The notes below the pieces were generated by a model, which was not told the origin of the DNA, made no database searches, and saw nothing but the letters and a program-made list of their open reading frames with translations. A program made the translations under genes and the position numbers. A stretch of 34,908 nt of DNA from CAYUVF01 sp964448045 (GTDB lineage Bacteria > Bacteroidota > Rhodothermia > Rhodothermales > Salinibacteraceae), in assembly GCA_964448045.1 (NCBI GenBank), contig CAYUVF010000050.1, positions 1 through 34,908 of the forward strand. The letters run 5' to 3'. Shown here piece by piece: positions 1-7,247 of this stretch. How positions within the stretch are numbered: the first letter of the stretch is position 1; every line of letters begins with the position of its first letter.

Positions 1-197
1 CCAGCGCTCCGCACCGCGTCGAGCACGCCGAGTCGGTCGAACAGCCCCTGCGCTTCGGGCGAGAGGAATTCGCCGCAGAGCTTGTGCTTCGGATACATGC
101 TCTTCTCCAGCAGCACCACGTCGCGCCCGGCCTCGGCCAGATGGATCGCCGCGCTGCACCCCGCGAGGCCGCCGCCGATCACGATCACGTCATGCAT
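1..197 (-). CDS. NAD(P)/FAD-dependent oxidoreductase, geranylgeranyl-reductase/UbiH-like (partial)
   Basis: Only the first 65 codons are present; the gene runs off the left edge of the window. The reading begins MHDVIVIGGGLAGCSAA, a Rossmann dinucleotide-binding motif (GGGLAG) at about residues 8-13, followed by LLEKSMYPKHKLCGEFLSP near residues 29-47, which is typical of the flavin monooxygenase/geranylgeranyl-reductase branch (the KxCGEFLSP stretch follows the end of beta-strand 2). The ATG at 197 is favoured because it starts directly before the first beta strand. The gene lies 31 bp downstream of the methyltransferase on the same strand, so the two are probably cotranscribed. In Bacteroidota such a pair often sits beside a type III polyketide synthase; none is visible here, but the downstream side is outside the window. 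The substrate is unknown. Confidence 0.85.
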   Translation of the reverse strand, partial: MHDVIVIGGGLAGCSAAIHLAEAGRDVVLLEKSMYPKHKLCGEFLSPEAQGLFDRLGVLDAVRSA

Positions 198-228
198 GGG
201 GAATGATTGCAGGTTTCAGATTGGCAGG

Positions 229-1002
229 TTATCCGTTTCCAAACGCTGAACTCAGAACTCCGGATCTGGAACTCGAAAACCCAGAACCCGGAACTGTCGC
301 CAGCGTCCACCGGAAGGCCCAGTGCCAGCGGATGCGACAGCGCGGGAGATCCGCTTCGATGGCGAACTGCTCCAGCTCATCCCGCTGAAACCCGCGAAGC
401 ACCGATAGCGGCGCGTCGTGCCGAAACATGGCGGACGTTGGCAACAGATGCCCGACGGCGGTGATGCCATAGTACGCCAGCGGATGCCGGTGCAGATCGT
501 TCACAACGCAGCCGAAGCGCCCCATCCGCTCCATCGCACGCAGCAACCGCACCGCCTGATCCGCGCCGAGGTGATGCATGAACAGGGCGGCGTGCACGAC
601 GTCGAACGCGCCGTCGCCAAACGGCAGATTGAGCGCATCGCCCACTTCGACGTGAATCCGTGCGCGCAACTCGCCCGGCAACCGCCGATCGAGGGTGGCG
701 CGGGCGTGCTCCACCGTGACGGGATTGGCGTCGATGGCCACGACCTCAAGTTCAGTCCCGTGCGCATCGCCCCAGCGGACGAGGTGCTCCGGATAATCGG
801 CAATGCCGGTGCCGAGGTCAAGCAGCCGCAGCGTGCGCCGGCGCCGGACGAGCGGGCGCAGCACCGATCGCGTCGCGGCGTATCCGCCCAGCCAGCGGTT
901 GACGCCCCGCAGATCCTCCAGCGCCTGCGTCAGCCGCGCGTCGGTGATGGTGAAATCGTCCATCATCTCGTCGTCATCGGCGCGGACGGCGAAGTCGGGC
1001 AT
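229..1002 (-). CDS. class I SAM-dependent methyltransferase
   Basis: This is a 257-residue soluble protein with a class I SAM-binding fold. Motif I reads LDLGTGIADYP at residues 61-71, the acidic end of strand 2 is VVAIDAN near 87-93, and motif II/III regions are DALNLPFGDGAFDVVHA and the helix after it. The methyl acceptor cannot be told from sequence. It precedes the partial flavin reductase by 31 bp and they probably form an operon; in related genomes this pairing suggests modification of a lipid or polyketide (an inference). The last about 19 residues, GSGFSSSRSGVLSSAFGNG, are low-complexity and are encoded by a degenerate heptanucleotide repeat tract (246-296), so the natural C-terminus was probably extended when a stop codon was lost. 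The ATG at 1002 is the first; an internal Met-Met at residues 13-14 is an alternative start. Confidence 0.85.
   Translation of the reverse strand: MPDFAVRADDDEMMDDFTITDARLTQALEDLRGVNRWLGGYAATRSVLRPLVRRRRTLRLLDLGTGIADYPEHLVRWGDAHGTELEVVAIDANPVTVEHARATLDRRLPGELRARIHVEVGDALNLPFGDGAFDVVHAALFMHHLGADQAVRLLRAMERMGRFGCVVNDLHRHPLAYYGITAVGHLLPTSAMFRHDAPLSVLRGFQRDELEQFAIEADLPRCRIRWHWAFRWTLATVPGSGFSSSRSGVLSSAFGNG
246..296. repeat. degenerate heptanucleotide repeat tract (GTTCYGG-like)
   Basis: On the minus strand the tract reads as imperfect tandem copies of a 7-base unit: GTTCCGG, GTTCTGG, then diverged copies, then GTTCTGA and GTTCAGC. On the plus strand the core is seen as repeated GAACTC/GAACCC. It overlaps the 3' end of the methyltransferase gene and encodes its odd Ser/Gly-rich tail. 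Short tandem heptamers of this kind usually expand by slippage. Confidence 0.6.
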
Positions 1003-1044
1003 GGGATGAGGAATTGAATCAGCGAATCAGCGGCTTAGAGGCCT

Positions 1045-1196
1045 TAACAAAACCGATAAGTAGCTGTCATTCTGAGCTCGACGAAGCGCCCTGAGCAAAG
1101 CGAGGCAGTGCCCTTGGGGTAAATCCCTTCGAAAATGGCAGCACGGTCAGTTAGAGATCCCTCGTCAGGCTCGGGATGACAAGGTGGGTTTTGTTA
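1045..1196. repeat. interspersed paired stem-loop (REP/MITE-like) repeat, copy 1
   Basis: A nested inverted repeat. The outer arms are perfect over 10 bp (TAACAAAACC at 1045-1054 against GGTTTTGTTA at 1187-1196). The inner arms are TGTCATTCTGAGC at 1065-1077 against GCTCGGGATGACA at 1169-1181, which are complementary except for two positions. The left inner arm matches copy 2 at 4296 (CTGTCAT, Y, CTGAGCT, Y, GAC) and the right ends also match (GAGATCCC ... GGGATGACAA). It contains no open reading frame of note. It lies between the beta-barrel gene and the methyltransferase gene, both on the minus strand, so it would be in their intergenic RNA if they are cotranscribed. Confidence 0.8.
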
Positions 1197-1202
1197 GGGG
1201 TC

Positions 1203-1283
1203 TTAGAATCGCAGCGACAGGCCCAGTTGCGGGACGAGCAGCGTCGTCCGCGAGCGCGTCACGTCGAACGTCACGGTGCCATT
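1203..1283 (-). other. orphaned C-terminal strands of the beta-barrel protein, cut off by an in-frame TAG
   Basis: Reading on in the same frame past the TAG at 1284-1286 gives 26 further codons (from NGTVTFDVTRSRT to LVPQLGLSLRF) and then TAA at 1203-1205. The stretch alternates polar and non-polar residues and ends in phenylalanine, the classic last strand of an outer-membrane beta-barrel recognised by the BAM machinery. No frameshift is needed: only the single TAG codon separates it from the upstream gene. It is therefore a true part of the ancestral gene, not a separate gene. Confidence 0.85.
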
Positions 1284-1952
1284 CTACCGCCGGATCGAGC
1301 CCTCGCGCAGGTAATCGGCTTCGCCGCCGAAGAGGTACTGTGCGCCCAGCTTCAGCTCCAGCGCCTCAAGCGGATTCGGTTCGCCATTCTGATTCGTTTG
1401 CCGCGGGGGCCGATACAGTTCCACGGCCACCCCCGCGCCGACGCCGTAGCTCAGCGCCACGTCGTCGAAGTTGGTCGACCGCGCGATCGGCTCCTGATCG
1501 CCGAAGCCCTCGTTCTCGATCCGCGTCTGCGTGAACAGGTACTTCAGCCCGAACAGGCCATCGAGGTACGGGCGGATGGGGCCGCTCGGCGGCTGGAGGC
1601 GCAGCACGAGGTGCGATTTGAAGATGTTGTTCGTCGTCTCGACATCGACCCGCACATCCGGGATGGTCCCGCTGAACGGTTCGTTGCGCACCTCCCGCCC
1701 GTAAACGAGAAACCCGAGGTCCAGCCCCACGATTAGCGGCGATTGGCCGAAGCCGAGCCCGCCGAAGAAGTCGAGCCCGAAGCCGAGGTTGTCGACGTTA
1801 TCGCGGAAGTCGCCCTGCGGCACGCCGAGCACAAAGTGGATGCTGCCCTGCGGGCGGACGGCCGGCGCCTCCGGCGAAGTCTGCGCGTCCGCCGGTTGAA
1901 GACCGATCAGTCCCAACCCGATGAAAAGAAGAGCCCAACGAAAGGTACACAT
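1284..1952 (-). CDS. outer-membrane beta-barrel protein, truncated by an amber codon
   Basis: The product begins with a signal peptide (MCTFRWALLFIGLGLIGL, cleavage probably after ADAQ) and continues as an OmpW/porin-type small barrel with alternating strands and glycine/aromatic-rich turns (for example LGFGLDFFGGLGFG and SYGVGAGVAVELY). The ATG at 1952 is chosen over an upstream TTG at 1958 because it opens directly on the signal peptide. The reading frame stops at TAG (1284-1286) after EGSIRR, while the same frame continues for 26 more codons to a terminal strand ending in Phe. As it stands the 222-residue product lacks its last strands and its BAM recognition signal, so it should fail to fold in the outer membrane unless the TAG is read through. 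It could be a very young pseudogene, a readthrough case or a base-call error. Function is unknown. Confidence 0.8.
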   Translation of the reverse strand: MCTFRWALLFIGLGLIGLQPADAQTSPEAPAVRPQGSIHFVLGVPQGDFRDNVDNLGFGLDFFGGLGFGQSPLIVGLDLGFLVYGREVRNEPFSGTIPDVRVDVETTNNIFKSHLVLRLQPPSGPIRPYLDGLFGLKYLFTQTRIENEGFGDQEPIARSTNFDDVALSYGVGAGVAVELYRPPRQTNQNGEPNPLEALELKLGAQYLFGGEADYLREGSIRR

Positions 1953-2011
1953 AGCCAACCGGACACACCTGTTGAAAGGAATCAGATACGCGCTCTACCC
2001 GCGGCGAGACA

Positions 2012-3211
2012 TCAGGTTGCTGTGCCCGAGTGAATGTTTTGTTCGTCGAAGCGCGTGGCGCGGAACAGCTCGTAGCCCTCGGGGCGGCGCTCGCCGACGA
2101 CCAGGTCGGCCATCAGGCGCCCGAAGCCGAAGCCATAGCTCATGCCGTGGCCGGTGAAGCCGGTCGCCCAGTAGCTGTTCGGCGCCTCCGGCACGGCACC
2201 GATGACGGGCCGCTTGTCCGGCGAGAAGCCCATCGTGCCGCTCCAGCGGTGCTTCACATCGAGCGACTGTGCCCACGGGAAGTGGCGGTGAAGATAGCGC
2301 TCCAGATCGTCCTGCACGGCGGGCGTCGTCGCATCCTCGAAGCCCGTCTCGGCCTCGGCGTGGCGGTAGCGCGCCCCGCCCAGCAGCACCGATCCATCGG
2401 GCGCCTGCCGGATGTAAAACTCGCCGTCGTGCGTGTAGGCCGGGACGGTCAGCCGCTGCTCCGGGGCGGCGGTGGTCGACAGCATTTGCGCGCGCACCGG
2501 GCGGACGTACCGTTCCGTTTCAGGCAGTAGCTTCGGCAGATGCGGCCCGATGGCGAGCATGACGCGATCGGCCTCCAGCCGGCGGACGGGCGTCTCCAGC
2601 ACGACGCATTCGCCATCATGCCGGACGTCGCGGACGGGGTGATGCTCCAGCACGTCGGCCTCGCTTTCCGCCGCGACGTGGCGGACGAGCTGCAGCGGAT
2701 CGAGCATGGCGCCGGAGGTGACGAACAGGCTGCCGCAAAAGCCCTCGGCGTGCAGGCGCCGGTTCGTCTCCGCCGCCGAGAGGAAGATGACGGGCGCACC
2801 GGCCCCGCGCATCGGTCCGACGGACGCGCGGAGGCGCTCTTCCTGATCCTCGGTGCCGGCGACGGTCAGGCTGCCACGGGCGGCCAGATCGAACGCATCC
2901 GAATCCAGCTCCGATTCGATCAGGTTCCGGCTCTCGCGGGTGAACTGCCAGAGCCGCCGCGCCGTCCGCGCCCCAAACGCCTCGACATCGGCCCCATAGT
3001 GGGTGTCCGTCCCCTGAATGACGAAGCCCGCATTCCGCCCGCTGGCTCCCGATCCGAGCGTGCGCGCCTCGACGAGGGCGACCGACCACTCGGGCCGCCG
3101 CTGGCGCAGCCAGTACGCCGTCGCGCACCCGATGATGCCACCGCCAACCACCGCCACATCGAACGTGGCCGTCGTTTCGCGACGCGTTTTGTGCCAGTAC
3201 GAAAGCGTCAT
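2012..3211 (-). CDS. FAD-dependent oxidoreductase of the DAO (D-amino-acid oxidase/OrdL) family
   Basis: A 399-residue cytoplasmic flavoenzyme. The dinucleotide-binding motif VVGGGIIGCATAYWL lies at about residues 21-35, followed by the acidic ribose-binding residue in ALVEA and by GSGASGRNAGF near residues 53-63, a signature shared with glycine oxidase ThiO and the OrdL/PuuB gamma-glutamylputrescine oxidases. The C-terminal FAD contact is WATGFTGHGMSYGFGFGR. Such enzymes oxidise an amine or amino acid to an imine and pass electrons to oxygen or the quinone pool; the substrate cannot be read from sequence. It follows the YhdH-type reductase by 36 bp on the same strand, suggesting cotranscription. 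No signal peptide is seen. The start at 3211 leaves a short polar leader before the first strand, as in OrdL-type proteins. Confidence 0.88.
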   Translation of the reverse strand: MTLSYWHKTRRETTATFDVAVVGGGIIGCATAYWLRQRRPEWSVALVEARTLGSGASGRNAGFVIQGTDTHYGADVEAFGARTARRLWQFTRESRNLIESELDSDAFDLAARGSLTVAGTEDQEERLRASVGPMRGAGAPVIFLSAAETNRRLHAEGFCGSLFVTSGAMLDPLQLVRHVAAESEADVLEHHPVRDVRHDGECVVLETPVRRLEADRVMLAIGPHLPKLLPETERYVRPVRAQMLSTTAAPEQRLTVPAYTHDGEFYIRQAPDGSVLLGGARYRHAEAETGFEDATTPAVQDDLERYLHRHFPWAQSLDVKHRWSGTMGFSPDKRPVIGAVPEAPNSYWATGFTGHGMSYGFGFGRLMADLVVGERRPEGYELFRATRFDEQNIHSGTAT

Positions 3212-3247
3212 AGTGCGGGAACGGACTGCGCGCGAACGACGAGCGGA

Positions 3248-4240
3248 TCAGGCATTGACATCGACGAGGAGACGCCCGCGGATGTCGTTGTTGAGCACGG
3301 ATTGGCTGGCCTCCGGCAGACCGGCGAGGCCGATGGTGCCGGTGTGGATGCGGTCGAGCACGGCGTCGGACAGCGTGTCGGAGAGGCGCTGCCACGCGGC
3401 ACGGCGGCGGTCGTTCGGGCACGTGTTCGAATCGACGCCCAGCAGATGCACGCCGCGCAGGATGAACGGAAACACCGTCGTGGGCAGCTCGTGTCCGCCC
3501 GCGTTGCCAAAGGCGGCGACGCAGCCGTGGCGCTCCAGCTCGGCGATGATCGTGGCGAGCGTCTTTCCGCCGACGGCGTCGATCGCGCCGGCCCACTTGG
3601 CCGACTGCATCGGGCGCTCCGGCCCCTCACTGAATGCCTCCCGCCCGATGATGCGCGCCGCGCCGAGATCGGTTAGATAGTCGTGCGCGGCGACGGTGCC
3701 GGTGGAAGCGACCGTCGTGTAGCCGAGCGCGGCGAGCAGCGCTACGGCGAAGCTCCCGGCTCCGCCCGACGCCCCGGTGACGACGACCTCGCCGCCGTCG
3801 GGCGTGACGTCGTGCTCCTCCAGCAGCATCACCGCCAGCATCGCCGTAAATCCGGCCGTGCCGATGATCATCGACGCTTCGGGCGTCAGGCCGTCGGGCA
3901 GCGGCACCAGCCACTCGGCGCGGACGCGCTGCTGCTGCGCGTAGCCGCCCCAGTGATGCTCCCCGAGGCCCCAGCCGGTCTGGATCACGAGATCGCCCGG
4001 CGCAAACGCCTCCGATTCCGACGCCGCCACGCGCCCCACCAGATCAATCCCCGGCACGAACGGAAGGTCCCCGCGGATGATCTTGCCCGCCCCGGTAATC
4101 GCGAGCGCGTCTTTGTAGTTCAAGCTGGAGTAGAGCACATCCACCAGCACCTCGCCTGCGGGCAGATCCGCCACATCGAGCGAACGGACCTCGGCGGTGA
4201 GCGCGTCGTCGGTCTGATCCAGCATCAGCGCGTCAAACAT
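3248..4240 (-). CDS. YhdH/YhfP (AcuI-type) NADPH-dependent quinone/acryloyl-CoA reductase, MDR superfamily
   Basis: A 330-residue medium-chain reductase without the zinc ligands of alcohol dehydrogenases. Family markers are YSSLNYKDALAITG (about residues 37-50), FVPGIDLVGRV (61-71) and the NADPH-binding stretch VVVTGASGGAGSFAVALLA (152-170). The sequence YGYAQ-like region here reads WGGYAQQQRV. Escherichia coli YhdH and Rhodobacter AcuI reduce acryloyl-CoA to propionyl-CoA, which is the best guess for this branch, although a general quinone or enone reductase is possible. The gene lies directly upstream of the DAO oxidase (36 bp) and downstream of an intergenic stem-loop repeat (4279-4397), which separates it from the amidohydrolase pair. 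Confidence 0.9.
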   Translation of the reverse strand: MFDALMLDQTDDALTAEVRSLDVADLPAGEVLVDVLYSSLNYKDALAITGAGKIIRGDLPFVPGIDLVGRVAASESEAFAPGDLVIQTGWGLGEHHWGGYAQQQRVRAEWLVPLPDGLTPEASMIIGTAGFTAMLAVMLLEEHDVTPDGGEVVVTGASGGAGSFAVALLAALGYTTVASTGTVAAHDYLTDLGAARIIGREAFSEGPERPMQSAKWAGAIDAVGGKTLATIIAELERHGCVAAFGNAGGHELPTTVFPFILRGVHLLGVDSNTCPNDRRRAAWQRLSDTLSDAVLDRIHTGTIGLAGLPEASQSVLNNDIRGRLLVDVNA

Positions 4241-4278
4241 AGCAGCAGAGGTGTCGCGTTGGAGGGTGCGATACGGAT

Positions 4279-4397
4279 GGTCTCAAAACAACACCTGTCA
4301 TCCTGAGCTTGACTCAGGATCCCACTGAAAAAGCAACGCTTAATTTGGGGAGATCCCGGATCAGGGTCCGGGATGACAACTGGGAAATTTTGAGACC
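4279..4397. repeat. interspersed paired stem-loop (REP/MITE-like) repeat, copy 2
   Basis: A nested inverted repeat with outer arms GGTCTCAAAA (4279-4288) and TTTTGAGACC (4388-4397), perfect over 10 bp. Inside, the left half is its own hairpin (TCCTGAG at 4301-4307 with CTCAGGA at 4313-4319) and the right half is another (ATCCCGGA at 4353-4360 with TCCGGGAT at 4367-4374, 8 bp perfect). Inner arms TGTCATCC and GGGATGACA also pair with one another. It shares the inner sequences with copy 1 but not the outer arms. It sits between the amidohydrolase and the YhdH-type gene, both minus strand. Confidence 0.85.
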
Positions 4398-4459
4398 GGG
4401 TTTGGTGGATTGGTCAATTGGTACGAGCGCCGAGCAGCTGCGCTCCGCCGCCGGGCGAT

Positions 4460-5686
4460 CTACTGACACGTTTCACTTACGATTTCGCCGTCGACGATGA
4501 CGGTGCAAACCTGCGTGATGTACTCGAACGGATCGCCGTTGTAGAGCACGAGATCGGCGTCTTTGCCGGGTTCGAGCGAGCCGATGCGATCGTCGAGCCC
4601 CAAAATCATCGCCGGAACTTGCGTGAGAGCGTACAACGCGGCCTCACGGGGCAGTCCGTTGGCGACGGCGATGGCGGCTTCGAACAGCGGCACGCGCGTC
4701 TTAGGCACGTAGCCTTCGTAGCCGCTCTGGAACGCGAACGGGATGTTCGCTTCGTACAGCTTCGCCGCCGTCGTGAACGCGGCGTTTTCGGCATCGCCGC
4801 CGGGGCGGATCATCGTCGGATGAATGATGACGGGCACACCGGCTTCTTCGATCTCATCGAGCACGAGGTAGGCTTCCGCCGCGCCATCGAGCAGGAGCCG
4901 AAAGCCGAACTCCTCGGCGAGGCGCAGGGCGGCCATGATGTCGCGGGCGCGGTGTGCGGTGATCATCGCGGTGATCTCGCCCTCCAGCACGCGGGCGAGC
5001 GCTTCGAGGCCCAGATCGCGGGAGGATACGCCCTCTGCCCTGCTCATCTGCTCGCGGTACTCCTGCGCCTTGATGAACTGCTCGCGGAGCATCGCCACCG
5101 TCTTGGCACGCGTGCCCGGGCGCTGGAAATTGCGCTCGACCCCGGCGCCGAGCGTCATCGTCATCGTCGCGACCGAGTCGAGCAGCGCCTCATCGACCGT
5201 CGTGCCATTGGTCTTCACCACCATCGTCTGCCCGCTGATGGGCGCGCCCGGCCCGTGGCCGGTGTGGAGGGTGGTGACGCCGAGGCTCCGCGCCCAGTCG
5301 ACCAACTCCTCGCGGGCGTTGTACGCGTCGATGGCGCGCAGGGCGGGCTGGATCGGATCGGACGTTTCGAGCTGATCCTGATCGGCCGAGGTGTTGTAGA
5401 TGCCGGCGAGGCCGACGACGGAGTGCCCATCGACGAGGCCGGGCGTGACGACGGTCGCCTCGCGCACGGCGTAGCCGCCGGGCACCTCGACCTCCGCCGC
5501 AGCACCGACGCGCTCGATCTGCCCGTCGCGCATCAGCACGACACCGTCGGTGATGGGCGGCTCTCCATCCATCGCGTACACCGTGTCGGCGCGGACGGCG
5601 ATTTGAGCGGAAGCGGGCGCGGCGACCATCAGCAAAAGCAAGGCGCAGCAGCCGAGGACGAACGTTCGGGAACGGAATCGAAGCAT
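4460..5686 (-). CDS. exported amidohydrolase-family protein with degenerate metal site (probable pseudoenzyme)
   Basis: The 408-residue product has a signal peptide (MLRFRSRTFVLGCCALLLLM, cleavage after ASAQ) and an imidazolonepropionase-type amidohydrolase fold. The ATG at 5686 is chosen because it opens on the signal peptide and avoids overlap with the upstream paralogue; a longer frame reaches 5770. It keeps scaffold motifs such as PGLVDGHS (83-89) and GSLEPGKDADLVLYNGDP, but the metal and catalytic positions of its neighbour are replaced: HSH becomes HSV (88-90), HFHTHRH becomes MITAHRA (241-247), HH becomes DG (267-268) and HTD becomes QSG. It is therefore probably inactive by itself and may serve as the non-catalytic partner of the adjacent active paralogue. 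The gap to that gene is 49 bp and both are on the minus strand. Confidence 0.88.
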   Translation of the reverse strand: MLRFRSRTFVLGCCALLLLMVAAPASAQIAVRADTVYAMDGEPPITDGVVLMRDGQIERVGAAAEVEVPGGYAVREATVVTPGLVDGHSVVGLAGIYNTSADQDQLETSDPIQPALRAIDAYNAREELVDWARSLGVTTLHTGHGPGAPISGQTMVVKTNGTTVDEALLDSVATMTMTLGAGVERNFQRPGTRAKTVAMLREQFIKAQEYREQMSRAEGVSSRDLGLEALARVLEGEITAMITAHRARDIMAALRLAEEFGFRLLLDGAAEAYLVLDEIEEAGVPVIIHPTMIRPGGDAENAAFTTAAKLYEANIPFAFQSGYEGYVPKTRVPLFEAAIAVANGLPREAALYALTQVPAMILGLDDRIGSLEPGKDADLVLYNGDPFEYITQVCTVIVDGEIVSETCQ

Positions 5687-5735
5687 AGCTGGAAACGAAT
5701 CGGGTGGGGAGGGCGGAGCGGTGGGCGGCGCGGAA

Positions 5736-7046
5736 TCAGTGGGTGCGGTGGTGGTGCAGGATGGTGCCATCGTCGTACGCGCCGTAGCCGCCCGTGGCGA
5801 ATGGGCGATCGTCCGGATCAGCGAAATCGAACACCTTCCGGCCTTCCACCCAGGTCTGCTCCACGCGGGTGTAGACGCTCAGCGGATCGCCCGAGAGCAC
5901 GACGAGATCGGCATCCTTGCCTTCTTCCAGCGATCCGACGCGGTTCTCCAGCCCCAGCATCCGCGCGCCGGCCAGCGTCATGGCCTCCAGCGCCGCCTCG
6001 CGCGACATCCCCGCCCGCACGCCGAATGCCGCCGAGCGCAGGAACAGCCGCGAGTCGGTGATCAGATCATCCGTGTGATAGGCCACGTCCACCCCGGCTT
6101 CCTCCAGCACGGCGCCGTTCCGGTATTCGATGTCGACGGCCTCGTGCTTGCCGCCGGGCGAATCGAGCACGATGATGGACGCGGGCACGCCGGCGGCGGC
6201 AATTTCATCGGCCACCTTCCAGGCTTCGCTCACGTGATGGAGCACCACCCGAAAGCCAAACTCCCGCTTGAGGCGCAGCACCGTCAGGATATCATCGTGG
6301 CGGTGGGTGTGGAAGTGGACGATGCGCTCGCCATCGAGCACCTCGACGAGCGCTTCGAGCCCGAGGTCGCGCGTCGGCATCTCGTCTTCGCTCTCGGTGG
6401 CGTCCATCTTGGCTCGGTACTCCTGCGCCTCAATCAGTGTCTGCCGGACCAGCGCGGCGGATTTGGCGCGCGTGCCGGGAAACGGCGGGTCGTCCTGTGG
6501 ATTGGTGCCGTTCGCCATCTTGAGTCCGCCGCAGATCTCCGTCAGCGGATCGGTGCACAGGAGCAGCTCCTCGATGGTGCCGCCCTCGCGCAGCTTGAGA
6601 TGCGTCGTCTGTCCGCTGAGCAGATGCCCCGAGCCGGGCAGCACGTTCACCGTCGTGATGCCGCCGGCGCGGGCGCGGTTGAGGGAGCTGTGCCGCACGT
6701 TGACGGCGTCGAGGCTGCGCACGCCCGGATGGAGCGGCGCCGAGCCATCGCCGCCCTCCACCTGCCCCACGTGCGAGTGCGTGTCGACGATGCCGGGCAG
6801 GATCACCTTACCGCTCACGTCGTGGCGCACGGCATCATCCGGAATATCGACGGCATCTGCCGGGCCCACGGCCCGGATCGTCCCGTTCTGCAGGAGGACG
6901 ACGCCGTTTGTAATGGGCGCCTCGGCGATGGGGTAGACGGTGGCGCCTTCGAACGCATGGGGGCGCTCCTGCGCCTGCGCTGGAGCGAACACAAGGAGAC
7001 CGCACACTACCGCGGCCACGCATCGACGAATCCAAAACATAGACAT
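5736..7046 (-). CDS. exported metal-dependent amidohydrolase (imidazolonepropionase-like)
   Basis: A 436-residue exported hydrolase. The N-terminus is a signal peptide (MFWIRRCVAAVVCGLLVF, cleavage after AQAQ). The start is set at ATG 7046, with ATG 7040 two codons on as an alternative; the frame is open to 7091 but the extension is not leader-like. All hallmarks of a binuclear amidohydrolase are present: HSH at residues 90-92 after LPGIVDT, the cluster HFHTHRH at 244-250, HH at 270-271, and HTD with Asp-326 as the probable catalytic base. The C-terminal beta-sandwich motif is GSLEEGKDADLVVLSGDP. It probably hydrolyses a cyclic amide or peptide-like bond outside the cytoplasm; the substrate is unknown. 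Downstream lies a paralogue that has lost these residues, probably cotranscribed. The TonB-like gene is divergent. Confidence 0.9.
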   Translation of the reverse strand: MSMFWIRRCVAAVVCGLLVFAPAQAQERPHAFEGATVYPIAEAPITNGVVLLQNGTIRAVGPADAVDIPDDAVRHDVSGKVILPGIVDTHSHVGQVEGGDGSAPLHPGVRSLDAVNVRHSSLNRARAGGITTVNVLPGSGHLLSGQTTHLKLREGGTIEELLLCTDPLTEICGGLKMANGTNPQDDPPFPGTRAKSAALVRQTLIEAQEYRAKMDATESEDEMPTRDLGLEALVEVLDGERIVHFHTHRHDDILTVLRLKREFGFRVVLHHVSEAWKVADEIAAAGVPASIIVLDSPGGKHEAVDIEYRNGAVLEEAGVDVAYHTDDLITDSRLFLRSAAFGVRAGMSREAALEAMTLAGARMLGLENRVGSLEEGKDADLVVLSGDPLSVYTRVEQTWVEGRKVFDFADPDDRPFATGGYGAYDDGTILHHHRTH

Positions 7047-7238
7047 TGCAGCGATTGAGAAACGAGGGACGGTCGCTGAGACGGAGTCCACAGCGCCCTG
7101 TTAGACTACGACAGAGGCCGCGCCAAACGCAAACCCAACGGCTCACCACAAAGCGACTGATTTTCCTTCAAACGATCTCCATCTTACAAAACCTGACGGG
7201 CCCAACTCGGTAACAATACTGTCCGCACGTTTCGTCTT

Positions 7239-7244
7239 GGAGGT
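7239..7244 (+). promoter_or_regulatory. Shine-Dalgarno sequence of the TonB-like gene
   Basis: GGAGGT is the only strong anti-16S match seen before a gene start in this window. It lies 3 nt before the ATG at 7248 and 9 nt before the in-frame ATG at 7254. The spacing favours 7254 as the main start, two codons into the gene as listed. Confidence 0.6.
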
Positions 7245-7247
7245 AGG

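Noticed and set aside
4418..6061. Long plus-strand open frame (547 codons) opposite the amidohydrolase genes
   Set aside because: It is antisense to two genes with signal peptides and family motifs, is Arg/Gly/His-rich and has no recognisable domain; it is the usual GC-rich shadow frame.
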